NCBI RefSeq assembly: GCF_000211835.1
Contig: NZ_AEGR01000056.1
Span: forward strand, 96,459-160,458
Reading direction: 5' to 3'
Source: Hylemonella gracilis ATCC 19624
GTDB lineage: Bacteria; Pseudomonadota; Gammaproteobacteria; Burkholderiales; Burkholderiaceae_C
DNA length: 64,000 nt
Below the pieces are notes generated by a model. It was not told the DNA's origin. It saw nothing but the letters and a program-made list of their open reading frames with translations, and searched no databases. This document shows positions 9,546-20,308 of the stretch, piece after piece (within the stretch, counting starts at the first letter, position 1; each line of letters starts with the position of its first letter). Position numbers and translations under genes: made by a program.

Positions 9546-10350
9546 TCACACCCGTCCCATCGCGAAACCTTTCGCGATGTAGTGGCGCACGAACCAGATC
9601 ACGATGGCGCCGGGCACGATGGTCAGCACGCCAGCCGCCGCCAGCACGGCCCAGTCCATGCCCGAGGCAGAGACCGTGCGCGTCATCGTGGCCACGATGG
9701 GCTTGGCGTTGACGCTGGTCAGCGTGCGCGCCAGCAGCAGTTCCACCCAGCTGAACATGAAGCAGAAAAAGGCCGCCACCCCGACCCCGGCCTTGATCAG
9801 CGGCAGGAAGATGGTCAGGAAGAAGCGCGGGAAGCTGTAGCCATCGATGTAGGCCGTCTCGTCGATCTCGCGCGGGATGCCGCTCATGAAGCCTTCCAGA
9901 ATCCAGACCGCCAGGGGCACGTTGAACAGCAAGTGCGCCAAGGCCACCGCGATGTGCGTGTCCATCAACCCCACGGTGGTGTACAGCTGGAAGAACGGCA
10001 GCAGGAACACCGCTGGTGGGGTCATGCGATTGGTCAGCAGCCAGAAAAATACATGCCGATCGCCCAGGAACTGGTAGCGCGAGAAGGCATAGGCCGCGGG
10101 CAGGGCCACGGTGACGGAAATCACCGTGTTGATGAAGACGTAGATCAGGCTGTTGATGTAGCCCGAATACCAGGACGGGTCGGTGAAGATCGTCTTGTAG
10201 TTCGCCAGGGTGAAGTCGCGCGGGAAGAACGAGAAGCTCGACAGAATCTCCTCGTTGGTCTTGAAACTCATGTTGACCATCCAGTAGATGGGCAACACCG
10301 CGAACACCAGGTAGGCGATCAGCAGCAGCGTGCGCTTGCGCAAGCGGGGT

Positions 10351-10358
<8 letters not shown>
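9546..10358 (-). CDS. glpQ: Glycerol ABC transporter permease (GlpQ type)
   Basis: Inner-membrane permease of the MalG-like binding-protein-dependent family. The 270-aa product has about six membrane helices and the EAA loop near residues 170-190 (GIPREIDETAYIDGYSFPR), the contact with the ATPases. It overlaps the end of glpP by 8 bp, which suggests translational coupling. Together with glpP it should form the transmembrane channel. Confidence 0.88.
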
Positions 10359-11243
<885 letters not shown>

Positions 11244-11247
<4 letters not shown>

Positions 11248-12326
11248 GGCAACAGTTCCTCCCCAGCATAAAAACAGGTATGCGCGCCCAGCAGCTGCAC
11301 CCACAGGCTGCCGCCGGGCGGAGGCGGAGGCGGCGAATCGATGGCCAGCCGCGCCTTGAGCGCCTGGCCCCCACTCAACTCGACGGTGAGCATCAGGTGC
11401 GTGCCCACATCCTGCACCTGGCGCAACTTGGCCGGCAATGCGCCCGGCGAGCCGGGGGCGACGACCGTCAGGTATTCCGGCCGAATGCCCAGCTTGAGCG
11501 GCCCCTGCGGCAGAGACTGTTCGGCGGGCAGCGGCAGCGTCTGCCCCGCAAGCAGCAAATTGCCGCCTCGCACCTCGGCAAGCACGAAGTTCATGCCGGG
11601 CGAGCCGATGAAATGTCCGACGAAGGTGTGCTGGGGCCGCTCGAACAAGGCATCGGCCGGTCCGACCTGCACCGCCTTGCCGCGCGTCATCACCACCACC
11701 TGGTCGGCGAAGGTCAAGGCCTCCACCTGGTCGTGCGTGACGTAGATCAGCGTCAGCTTCAGCTCGTGATGGATCTGCTTGAGCTTGCGCCGCAGCTGCC
11801 ACTTCAGGTGCGGGTCGATCACCGTCAGTGGCTCGTCGAACAGGACGGCCGACACATCGGGGCGCACCAGCCCCCGACCCAGCGAGATCTTTTGCTTGGC
11901 GTCCGCGGACAGGCCCGCGGCGCGGCAGTTGAGCTGGCCGCTCAGGTCCAGCATTTCGGCGATCACGCCGACGCGCTGGCGGATTTGCTCGCGCGGCACC
12001 CCACGGTTGCGCAAGGGAAACGCCAGGTTTTCGGCCACGGTCATCGTGTCGTAGATCACCGGGAACTGGAACACCTGAGCGATGTTGCGTTCCTGCGGGC
12101 TGGCCCGGGTGACGTCACGGCCATCGAAAAGCACCCGGCCCTGCGAGGGCACGAGCAGCCCCGACATGATGTTGAGCATGGTGGTCTTGCCGCAACCCGA
12201 AGGGCCCAGCAAGGCGTAGGCGCCGCCATCCTCGAAGGCCATGGTCAAGGGCAGCAAGGCGTAGTCACTGTCCTGCTGGGGGTTGGGCCGGTAGGCATGC
12301 GCCAAGTCGAGTTCGATGCGTGCCAT
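11244..12326 (-). CDS. glpT: Glycerol ABC transporter ATPase (GlpT type), degenerate signature motif
   Basis: One of two ATPases of the importer. The 360-aa product has Walker A GPSGCGKTT, Q-loop FQFPVIYDTM, Walker B AVLFDEP and a normal H-loop THDQVEA. Its signature motif reads LSADAKQK instead of LSGGQ. A C-terminal TOBE-like regulatory domain follows. The ATG at 12326 is one base after the glpS stop (TGA-C-ATG). Because the partner GlpS keeps LSGGQ but lacks the H-loop histidine, the pair would have one normal and one defective ATP site. That pairing is inference from motifs. Confidence 0.88.
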
Positions 12327-12327
12327 G

Positions 12328-13413
12328 TCAATGTCCCCCGGCTCGCTGCGGCGCGACGCACAGTTCACCCGCTGCGTCAAAAAGATAGGCTTGCGCCGGG
12401 CTGAAGTACACGGTCAGCGTTGCTCCCAGCTCGAAGTAATGCACGCCGGTGAGCTGCATCACCAGTTCCCCGACCTGGGTGGCCACGTGCACATAGGTGT
12501 CGGAACCCGAGATCTCGGCCAGCTCCAGCCGTCCGGGCACGGAGACATCGCCCGCGCGCGGTACCACCCGCAAGGCGCTGGCCCGCAGCCCCAGCGTGAC
12601 GGGCGCTCCCGGCCGATCCAGCCGGTCCGCCGGGAAGGCGAACGCGAAGTCCGGTCCGCCGCGCAGACGCAGGCCTTGGGCCGTCACGTCCGCCGTCAAC
12701 AGGTTCATGGGAGGGTCACTGAATGCACGAGCAACTCGCAAGGAAGAAGGCCGGTGAAAAACGTCCACCGTGGGCCCGTACTGCAGCAGTTCGCCCTGGT
12801 CCAGCACCGCCGTGTAGCCGCCCAGCAGCAGGGCCTCGGCAGGCTCGGTGGTGGCATAGACCACGGTCGAACCCTCCGAGGCGAAGAGCTGGCTCAGTTC
12901 TTCGCGCAACTCCTCGCGCAGCTTGTAATCCAGATTGACCAGGGGTTCATCGAGCAGCATCAAGGGCGCTTGCTTGGCGAGGGCGCGGGCCAGGGCCACG
13001 CGCTGCTGTTGCCCTCCCGACAGCTCGGCGGGGAGGCGGTCCAGAAAGGGTTCGATGTGCAGCTTGGTGGCCAGCTCGCGCACCCGCGCGTCCACACCCG
13101 TCTGCTTGCGCAGCCGCATGGGCGAGGCGATGTTGCGCGCCACGGTCATGGACGGGTAGTTGATGAACTGCTGGTACACCATGGACACATCTCGCTTGCG
13201 CACCGGCACGCCCGTCACGTCCTGGCCGTCCACCAACACGCGCCCCGAGGTCGGCGCATCCAGACCGGCCATCAGCCGCATCAGGCTGGTCTTGCCCGCC
13301 TGCGTCGCGCCCAGCAAGACGGTGACCGCCCCGCTGCGCAGGTCCAAGCTCATCGGCTTGAGCCAGGTCTCGGCGCCCACGTTCTTGCCGACGCCCTCCA
13401 GTACCAGCCGCAT
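12328..13413 (-). CDS. glpS: Glycerol ABC transporter ATPase (GlpS type), H-loop histidine missing
   Basis: Second ATPase of the importer, 361 aa. Seen: Walker A GATQAGKTS, Q-loop VYQQFINYPSM, intact signature LSGGQQQRVALARAL, Walker B LMLLDEP, D-loop NLD. At the H-loop the usual THDQ is replaced by TTEP (ATTEPAEALLLGG), so the switch histidine is absent. A TOBE-like domain follows. The ATG at 13413 has AAGGGGGCGGG just upstream and gives MRLVLEGVGKN; earlier in-frame starts (13464, 13428) are less likely. It is the first gene of the seven-gene operon, divergent from glpR. Confidence 0.87.
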   Translation of the reverse strand: MRLVLEGVGKNVGAETWLKPMSLDLRSGAVTVLLGATQAGKTSLMRLMAGLDAPTSGRVLVDGQDVTGVPVRKRDVSMVYQQFINYPSMTVARNIASPMRLRKQTGVDARVRELATKLHIEPFLDRLPAELSGGQQQRVALARALAKQAPLMLLDEPLVNLDYKLREELREELSQLFASEGSTVVYATTEPAEALLLGGYTAVLDQGELLQYGPTVDVFHRPSSLRVARAFSDPPMNLLTADVTAQGLRLRGGPDFAFAFPADRLDRPGAPVTLGLRASALRVVPRAGDVSVPGRLELAEISGSDTYVHVATQVGELVMQLTGVHYFELGATLTVYFSPAQAYLFDAAGELCVAPQRAGGH

Positions 13414-13475
13414 CCCGCCCCCTTTCATGAACGAAGTCCGTGCCGGCACGGCGATGCGGAGCAACGCGGCGGGCC

Positions 13476-13580
13476 ACTGTTCAACTGTTCAACAGTTCGC
13501 AATTTTTCGATTGTTATTCTTTTGCTTTCGTTTGCTGTACAGGTTTTCCCTGGAGCCATTCCTTTTCGCTCGTTTATAGT
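13476..13580 (+). promoter_or_regulatory. Divergent glpS/glpR control region with palindrome and TTTTCG repeats
   Basis: The gap of about 190 bp holds two direct copies of ACTGTTCA (13476-13483, 13484-13491). The second copy is part of a perfect palindrome AACTGTT-C-AACAGTT (13483-13497). TTTTCG (13504-13509) and CTTTCG (13525-13530) lie 21 bp apart, and a third TTTTCG is at 13563. A TATAGT that could be the glpR -10 box is at 13575-13580. TTTCG-rich repeats are typical of DeoR/GlpR operators, so GlpR binding here is likely but inferred. The region also differs from its surroundings in being AT-rich. Confidence 0.55.
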
Positions 13581-13606
13581 GACCCGCTCGAAATTGAACG
13601 ACCCGC

Positions 13607-14374
13607 ATGGAGAACCACACCCCCCGTCAGCTGCGACTGATCGAGTTCGTGCGCGCGCGCGGTTCGGCCACGGTGGAACAGCTCGCCGAGGAGTTGGGCG
13701 TGACCTTGCAGACCGTGCGGCGCGACATCCAGCGGCTGGCGGACACGGGCGCGCTGGCGCGCTTCCACGGTGGCGCCCGCGTGCCCAGCTCGACGACCGA
13801 AAACATTGCTCACCAGCAGCGCCAGCAACTGCATGCACAGGGCAAGGCGCGCATCGCGCGTGCCATCGCGCGGCAGGTGCCCAATGACTGCTCGCTGATC
13901 CTGAACATCGGCACCACGACCGAGGCCATCGCGCAGGCGCTGCTGCAACACACGGGTTTGCGCGTGATCACCAACAACCTCAACGTGGCCAACATCCTGT
14001 GCGGCAACCCCAGCTGCGAAATCATCGTGGCCGGCGGCATGGTGCGTCCCCGGGACCGCGGCATCGTGGGCGAGGCGGCCGTGGACTTCATCCGCCAGTT
14101 CAAGGTCGACATCGCGCTGATCGGGATTTCGGCCATCGAGTCCGATGGCTCGCTGCGCGACTACGATTACCGCGAAGTCAAGGTGGCCCAGACCATCATC
14201 GCGCAGTCGCGTGAAGTCTGGCTGGCCGCCGACACCAGCAAGTTCAACCGCCCGGCCATGGTCCAGGTCGCGACCCTGTCACAGATCGACCGGCTGTTCA
14301 CCGACGCCGAGCCTCCTGCTCCTTTTCCATCCCTGCTGAACGACGCTGACATCCGCCTGGAAGTCTGCACCTGA
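13607..14374 (+). CDS. glpR: DeoR-family glycerol-3-phosphate regulon repressor
   Basis: Cytoplasmic repressor, 255 aa. The N-terminal winged helix-turn-helix reads [20 protein letters not shown] followed by [14 protein letters not shown], the DeoR signature. The C-terminal part ([17 protein letters not shown], then [19 protein letters not shown]) is the DeoR sugar-phosphate sensor domain. It lies head-to-head with the glycerol transport operon and directly upstream of glpK, so it probably represses both until glycerol-3-phosphate binds. No good Shine-Dalgarno sequence precedes the ATG. Confidence 0.92.
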   Translation: MENHTPRQLRLIEFVRARGSATVEQLAEELGVTLQTVRRDIQRLADTGALARFHGGARVPSSTTENIAHQQRQQLHAQGKARIARAIARQVPNDCSLILNIGTTTEAIAQALLQHTGLRVITNNLNVANILCGNPSCEIIVAGGMVRPRDRGIVGEAAVDFIRQFKVDIALIGISAIESDGSLRDYDYREVKVAQTIIAQSREVWLAADTSKFNRPAMVQVATLSQIDRLFTDAEPPAPFPSLLNDADIRLEVCT

Positions 14375-14400
14375 TCCACCCCGACACGACCCGAGCCCCC

Positions 14401-15894
<1,494 letters not shown>

Positions 15895-15927
15895 CGCCGC
15901 GCCGCTGCGGCGACAATCCTTCTTTTT
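15895..15927 (+). terminator. Possible weak terminator after glpK
   Basis: CGCCGC and GCGGCG form a 6-bp stem right after the glpK stop, and TCTTTTT follows 8 nt later. The short stem and the gap before the T-run make it weak. The GACAAT at 15912-15917 could instead be a -10 box for proC. Confidence 0.35.
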
Positions 15928-15972
15928 GAACCGGCCTGCGCGCGCCAGGCCCTGCCCAGAAGGAAGCACCGG

Positions 15973-16797
15973 ATGATCGACCCCCGCACCGCCATCGCAT
16001 TCATCGGCGGCGGCAACATGGCCAGCGCCATCATCGGCGGCCTGCTCAAGCAAGGCCTGCCGGCCAGCCGCATCACCGTCGTGGACACCAACGCCGAAGC
16101 CCGCCAGCGCCTGAGCGACAGCCACGGCGTCGTGGCGCACGCAGCGGTCGGCCCCTTCCTGCGGGACTTTCCCATCGTGGTGTGGGCCATCAAGCCCCAG
16201 ACTTTCAAGGACGCCGCCCAGTCGGCCGCGCCCTTCGTCAACGGCGCGCTGCACCTGAGCGTGGCGGCCGGCATCTCGACCGACAGCCTGCAGCGCTGGC
16301 TGGGCAGTGAACGCATCGTGCGTAGCATGCCCAACACCCCGGCGCTGATCGGCAAGGGCGTCACCGGGCTGTACGCCCGCGCTGGCGTGAGCGCGCAGGA
16401 CCGCGCGCAAGTCGCGCACATCGCCTCGGTCATGGGTGAGTTCGTCTGGGTCGAGCAAGAACACCTGCTCGACGCCGTGACGGCGCTTTCCGGTTCGGGC
16501 CCCGCCTATGTGTTCTACCTGCTGGAGGCCATGACGGCCACGGGGGTGGAACTGGGCCTCACGGCCGAGCAGGCCCATCAACTCGCGGTCGAGACCTTCC
16601 TGGGCGCGGGCGCGTTGGCCAAGGCCTCGCAAGAACCGCCCGAGGTGCTGCGCCAGCGCGTCACCTCCAAGGGCGGCACGACGCACGCGGCGATCACGGT
16701 CATGGAAGAAGGCGGGCTCAAGGCCTTGTTCGACCAAGCCCTGAAGGCCGCCGCGCGGCGCTCCGCCGAACTGGGCGCCGAATTCGGCAAGGACTGA
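15973..16797 (+). CDS. proC: Pyrroline-5-carboxylate reductase
   Basis: Last enzyme of proline synthesis: reduces 1-pyrroline-5-carboxylate with NAD(P)H. The 274-aa product has the N-terminal Rossmann motif AFIGGGNMASAIIGGLL, the VRSMPNTPALIGKGVTG segment and the C-terminal signature ALSGSGPAYVFYLLEAM. GAAGG precedes the ATG. It is likely transcribed alone and converges with ubiA. Confidence 0.95.
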   Translation: MIDPRTAIAFIGGGNMASAIIGGLLKQGLPASRITVVDTNAEARQRLSDSHGVVAHAAVGPFLRDFPIVVWAIKPQTFKDAAQSAAPFVNGALHLSVAAGISTDSLQRWLGSERIVRSMPNTPALIGKGVTGLYARAGVSAQDRAQVAHIASVMGEFVWVEQEHLLDAVTALSGSGPAYVFYLLEAMTATGVELGLTAEQAHQLAVETFLGAGALAKASQEPPEVLRQRVTSKGGTTHAAITVMEEGGLKALFDQALKAAARRSAELGAEFGKD

Positions 16798-16860
16798 CGG
16801 CGGCGGTTCATTGCGGCGCCGCGGTGCAACGACCGGCGGCGAGTCTGCCGTCGCGCAAAC

Positions 16861-16882
16861 GGGTGCAGTGCGGGTGCAGTGC
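16861..16882. repeat. Two tandem 11-bp units between proC and ubiA
   Basis: GGGTGCAGTGC occurs twice head to tail in the 114-bp gap where proC and ubiA transcription converge. No function is evident. Confidence 0.6.
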
Positions 16883-16911
16883 GCTGGCGGAGGCGGAGGC
16901 GCGACGCTGCT

Positions 16912-17862
16912 TCAGCGAAGGGCGTGGCCGATCACCACGCCCGCGAACACCGTGAAACCCAGCCAATGGTTCAGGCGAAAGGCGCGGAAACAGCCTTCGC
17001 GTGTGCGCTCGCGGATCAGGCGGTGGTGCCAGACCACTTGCGCGGCGGCCACCAGCAGCGTCGCGCCCCAGACCCAGGGATGGAGCCGGTCGATCAGCAG
17101 CACCGTCCAGATCAGCAGGTGCAGCACGTAGAAAGCCGTGATCGCCACCACGTCGAAACGGCCCAGCGTGATGGCCGAGGTCTTCATGCCGATCTTCAGG
17201 TCGTCGTCGCGATCGACCATGGCGTACTCGGTGTCGTAGGCCAAGACCCAGAACAAGTTGCCGATGAGCAGGGCCCAGGCCAGCCAGGGAACCGCCCCCA
17301 GCACGGAGGACACGCTGAGCCCATCGCCGCCTTGCACGGCGGAAAAACCGAACGCATCGCCGCCTTGCACGGCGGCGAAGGCCATGGGAATGCCGAAGCT
17401 GAACGCCACGCCCAGCACGGCCTGCGGCATGGCCACGTAGCGCTTGGCGTAGGGATAGATCAAGGTCACGGCCAGCGCCGCGAACGACCAGGCGATGGTG
17501 ACGGCATTGGTGGTGAGCACCAGGCCGAAAGCCAGCAGTGCCAGCACCGCGCCCAGCGCCAGGGCTTCCTTCACCGACACTTTGCCGCTCGTCACCGGGC
17601 GTTGCGCGGTGCGCTTGACGTGCCGGTCGAAATCACGGTCGGCCACATCGTTCACGCAACAGCCCGCGCTGCGCATGAGGATGGTGCCCAGCACGAACAC
17701 CGCCAGCAAATGCCACCCCGGCCAGCCCCCCGCCGCGACCCACAGCGCCGACAGCGAGGGCCAGAGCAACAACAGCCAACCCGCCGGACGGTTCCAGCGG
17801 ATGAGGTCGAGGTAAAGAGACCAGCGCGAGGGCTGGGTGGATGGGGTGGTGACTGAGGACAT
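16912..17862 (-). CDS. ubiA: 4-hydroxybenzoate octaprenyltransferase, with in-frame repeat insertion
   Basis: Inner-membrane prenyltransferase of ubiquinone synthesis that joins the polyprenyl tail to 4-hydroxybenzoate. The 316-aa product shows both aspartate-rich motifs ([15 protein letters not shown] and [16 protein letters not shown]) and about eight helices. It is about 26 residues longer than E. coli UbiA. The excess is an AVQGGD-containing 11-residue unit present twice before GAVPWLAW, coded by a 33-bp repeat (17322-17375). The start at 17862 (MSSVTTPST) is chosen over the longer frame. It is followed at its 5' side by dps and oxyR on the same strand. Confidence 0.92.
   Translation of the reverse strand: MSSVTTPSTQPSRWSLYLDLIRWNRPAGWLLLLWPSLSALWVAAGGWPGWHLLAVFVLGTILMRSAGCCVNDVADRDFDRHVKRTAQRPVTSGKVSVKEALALGAVLALLAFGLVLTTNAVTIAWSFAALAVTLIYPYAKRYVAMPQAVLGVAFSFGIPMAFAAVQGGDAFGFSAVQGGDGLSVSSVLGAVPWLAWALLIGNLFWVLAYDTEYAMVDRDDDLKIGMKTSAITLGRFDVVAITAFYVLHLLIWTVLLIDRLHPWVWGATLLVAAAQVVWHHRLIRERTREGCFRAFRLNHWLGFTVFAGVVIGHALR
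17322..17375. repeat. 33-bp period repeat inside ubiA
   Basis: The 21-base string starting CATCGCCGCCTTGCACGGCG occurs at 17322-17342 and again at 17355-17375, a period of 33 bp, so the reading frame is kept. Each copy contains CGCCGCC-TTGCAC-GGCGGC, a self-complementary arm pair. This suggests slippage or hairpin-driven duplication. Confidence 0.85.
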
Positions 17863-17923
17863 GTCAGGAATTGGAAGGCTGAGAAACCGTAGCGAGCGGT
17901 CCCAGCTTGCGCCGAGCATCGCA

Positions 17924-17942
17924 GCCGTACTGTACGTACGGC
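17924..17942. repeat. Short palindrome between dps and ubiA
   Basis: GCCGTAC-TGTAC-GTACGGC is a perfect 7-bp inverted repeat in the 120-bp gap after dps. It has no T-run. It may end dps mRNA or bind a regulator; neither can be shown. Confidence 0.45.
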
Positions 17943-17982
17943 GAGAAGCACAGGCGCGAGATGGGATCGCGCAGTAGGTTGA

Positions 17983-18474
17983 TCAGTCTTCCAAAAGGGA
18001 GCGCAGCATCCAGGCGCTCTGCTCATGCACCGTCAGGCGCTGCGTCAGCAGATCGGCCGTGGGCTCGTCGTTGGCCTTCTCGGCCAGGGGGAAGATGGCA
18101 CGCGCCGTGCGCGCCACCGCCTCGTGGCCTTGAACGAGGATGCGCACCATCTCCAGCGCCTTGGGCGGCGTGGCTGGCACATCCGGCACCGAGGCCAGCT
18201 TGCCGAACTGCGCGTAAGAGCCCGGCGCCGCGTGGCCCAGCGAGCGGATGCGCTCGGCCACCGGGTCCACCGCGTTCCACAGCTCGGTGTACTGCGTCAT
18301 GAACATGGTGTGCAGGGTGTTGAACATCGGCCCCGTCACGTTCCAGTGGAAGTTGTGCGTGGTCAGGTACAGGGTGTAGGTGTCGGCCAGCAGCCGGGAC
18401 AGGCCCTCGGCGATGGCCGCGCGGTCTTGTTCGCTGATGCCGATGTTGATGGCGGGGGCAGTGGTCTTGGCCAT
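17983..18474 (-). CDS. dps: Dps-family DNA-binding ferritin
   Basis: Cytoplasmic iron-storing, DNA-protecting protein that forms 12-subunit shells and uses hydrogen peroxide to oxidise ferrous iron. The 163-aa product has [13 protein letters not shown] and the [19 protein letters not shown] stretch, which carry the ferroxidase histidine, aspartate and glutamate residues of the family. AGGAG lies 6 nt before the ATG. It sits just downstream of oxyR on the same strand (86-bp gap), which fits control by peroxide stress. Confidence 0.93.
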   Translation of the reverse strand: MAKTTAPAINIGISEQDRAAIAEGLSRLLADTYTLYLTTHNFHWNVTGPMFNTLHTMFMTQYTELWNAVDPVAERIRSLGHAAPGSYAQFGKLASVPDVPATPPKALEMVRILVQGHEAVARTARAIFPLAEKANDEPTADLLTQRLTVHEQSAWMLRSLLED

Positions 18475-18560
18475 GAAAAAACTCCTGGTGGTCGGTGAAG
18501 AAGCGTCGGGGGAGCCGGAACGATGCAGGTGATGGTTCAGGCGGCGGATTCAAGTGAAGT

Positions 18561-19550
18561 TCAGGCCGCCTGGGCCTCGACCTGGCGCAGGTCGGACAGG
18601 CGCGTGACACCCGGCAGAGCGCAGGCGTAGATGGCGTTGCGCAAGGCGGCGATGGCCTCATAGCGCGTGAAGCTGCGGCGCCAGACCAGCACCACGCGGC
18701 GCAGGGGCGCATCCCCGTCGAAGGGCAGGTAACGGATCAGGCTTTCGTCGGCGCCGATCCGGTTCTTGGCCCGCCCCTCTTCCAGCGCCCCCTCGGGCAC
18801 CGACAGGCGCGGCACCAGGGTCACGCCCATGCCAGCGGCCACCATGTGCTTGATGGTCTCCAGCGAGGAGCCCTCGAAGCTTTTCTGAATGCCTTCGGTG
18901 TTGCTCGAGAAACGGGCGAACTCGGGGCAGACCTCCAGCACATGGTCTCGGAAGCAATGCCCCGTGCCCAGCAGCAGCATGGTTTCGGACTTGAGCTCCT
19001 GCGAGGTGACACGCTCACGCTGGGCCAGCGGATGGCCCACCGGCACGGCCGCGAAAAAGGGCTCGTCGTACAGCGGCGCGACGGCCAGGCCGGTGTCGGG
19101 AAAGGGCTCGGCCAGGATGGCGCAATCGATCTCGCCGGTGCGCAGCATCTCCAGCAGCCTGCCCGTGAAATTCTCCTGCAGCATCAACGGCATCTGCGGT
19201 GACAGGCGGATGTTCTGCCGCACCAGGTCAGGCAGCAGGTAGGGGCCGATGGTGTAGATCACGCCCATGCGCAGAGGCCCGGCCAGCGGGTCCTTGCCGC
19301 GCTTGGCGATCTCCTTGATGTTGGCGGCCTGCTCCAGCACGGACTGCGCCTGGCGCACGATGTCCTCGCCCAGGGGCGTGACGGTGACTTCGTTGGCGCT
19401 GCGCTCGAAGAGCTTGACGTCCAGCTCTTCCTCGATTTTCTTGACCGCGACCGACAGGGTGGGCTGGGACACGAAGCAGGCCTCGGCCGCGCGACCGAAG
19501 TGCTTTTCTCGGGCCACCGCCACGATGTATTTGAGTTCGGTCAAGGTCAT
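18561..19550 (-). CDS. oxyR: Hydrogen peroxide-sensing LysR-type regulator OxyR
   Basis: Cytoplasmic transcription factor activated by a disulfide bond. The 329-aa product has a LysR helix-turn-helix (AAEACFVSQPTLSVAVKKIE) and, by direct count, Cys199 in GTGHCFRDH and Cys208 in EVCPE, the same positions as the two redox cysteines of E. coli OxyR. This supports a true OxyR rather than another LysR protein. An OxyR-like box overlaps its leader, consistent with self-control, and dps follows downstream. Confidence 0.95.
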   Translation of the reverse strand: MTLTELKYIVAVAREKHFGRAAEACFVSQPTLSVAVKKIEEELDVKLFERSANEVTVTPLGEDIVRQAQSVLEQAANIKEIAKRGKDPLAGPLRMGVIYTIGPYLLPDLVRQNIRLSPQMPLMLQENFTGRLLEMLRTGEIDCAILAEPFPDTGLAVAPLYDEPFFAAVPVGHPLAQRERVTSQELKSETMLLLGTGHCFRDHVLEVCPEFARFSSNTEGIQKSFEGSSLETIKHMVAAGMGVTLVPRLSVPEGALEEGRAKNRIGADESLIRYLPFDGDAPLRRVVLVWRRSFTRYEAIAALRNAIYACALPGVTRLSDLRQVEAQAA

Positions 19551-19551
19551 G

Positions 19552-19588
19552 ATCTAGCCATTCCATCCATCCAATAGACCGATACTAT
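19552..19588 (-). promoter_or_regulatory. OxyR-type binding site upstream of oxyR
   Basis: Read on the minus strand, ATAG-N7-CTAT-N7-ATGG-N7-AGAT matches the tetranucleotide OxyR consensus (ATAG-N7-CTAT-N7-ATAG-N7-CTAT) in 13 of 16 positions: the first two elements are perfect, the last two partial. It ends 2 bp before the oxyR ATG, so binding would fit autorepression. Confidence 0.55.
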
Positions 19589-19667
19589 CAAGCGGGAGGG
19601 AACAAGGCGTGGCGATGCCCGTCACACGGCATCGCGCGCCGGACTGGACCCGTCGCGCGGTGCGGTG

Positions 19668-20270
19668 TCAGGGCAGCACGGTCACGCGCAGTTGCAGCAG
19701 GCGCGCCGGCTGGCCCGCGACGTCGCTGCGGTAGGTACCGCGCTCGGGTTCGGTGCCGCTCTTGGCCAGGGTCACCCACTGGCCCAGCGGCGCCAGCACG
19801 GTGGTGCGCAATTGGCCAGTCTGCTGCGCGGGCAGCTCCTTGCCGGGCTGCTGGCTGACGTTCTCGCCCAACCATTGCACTTCGACCTCGGCCTGGCGGC
19901 CGCCGGTCCAGACGGGGCGCATCTGCAAGGTCTGGCCGCTCTGGAACCAGATCAGCTCCTGCTTCACGCCAGCGCCGTTGTTCTGGCCTTCGGCCTGCAC
20001 TTCCTTGATCCAGGTCTGCGGCTGGGCCGAGGTCTGGCCAACACGGGTCACGTCCCCATTGCGCACCTGCACCTGCTGAGCAGGCTGCAGGGGCACGGTG
20101 GGCTGGGTGCCCACGCTGTAGCCCGCGGCGACCGCGTCGATCTGGCGCAGCTCCAGCAGCACGTTGCGCGCGGGCAAAGACTGCGCCGCGGCCAGGCCCA
20201 CGGCCCCGAACAGCGCCCAGCCCAGGGCGCTGACCACCATGAGAAAACTTTTACGCGTACCGATAGCCAT
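19668..20270 (-). CDS. Predicted exported protein of unknown function
   Basis: A 200-aa product with an N-terminal signal peptide (SFLMVVSALGWALFGAVGLAAA, cleavage near AAAQS) and a periplasmic beta-rich, glutamine-rich body ending LRVTVLP. I do not recognise the family. Earlier in-frame starts exist (GTG 20312, ATG 20309), but GGGAGG sits six nt ahead of the ATG at 20270, so that is used. It follows the DUF2628/SPOR gene by 38 bp and is probably co-transcribed with it, which suggests an envelope role. Confidence 0.6.
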   Translation of the reverse strand: MAIGTRKSFLMVVSALGWALFGAVGLAAAQSLPARNVLLELRQIDAVAAGYSVGTQPTVPLQPAQQVQVRNGDVTRVGQTSAQPQTWIKEVQAEGQNNGAGVKQELIWFQSGQTLQMRPVWTGGRQAEVEVQWLGENVSQQPGKELPAQQTGQLRTTVLAPLGQWVTLAKSGTEPERGTYRSDVAGQPARLLQLRVTVLP

Positions 20271-20308
20271 CACGACCTCCCATCTCGACCTCTTTACTTC
20301 AAATTCCA

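Noticed and set aside
17924..17942. Palindrome after dps as an OxyR or Fur site
   Set aside because: It does not match the spacing of OxyR boxes or the AT-rich Fur consensus.
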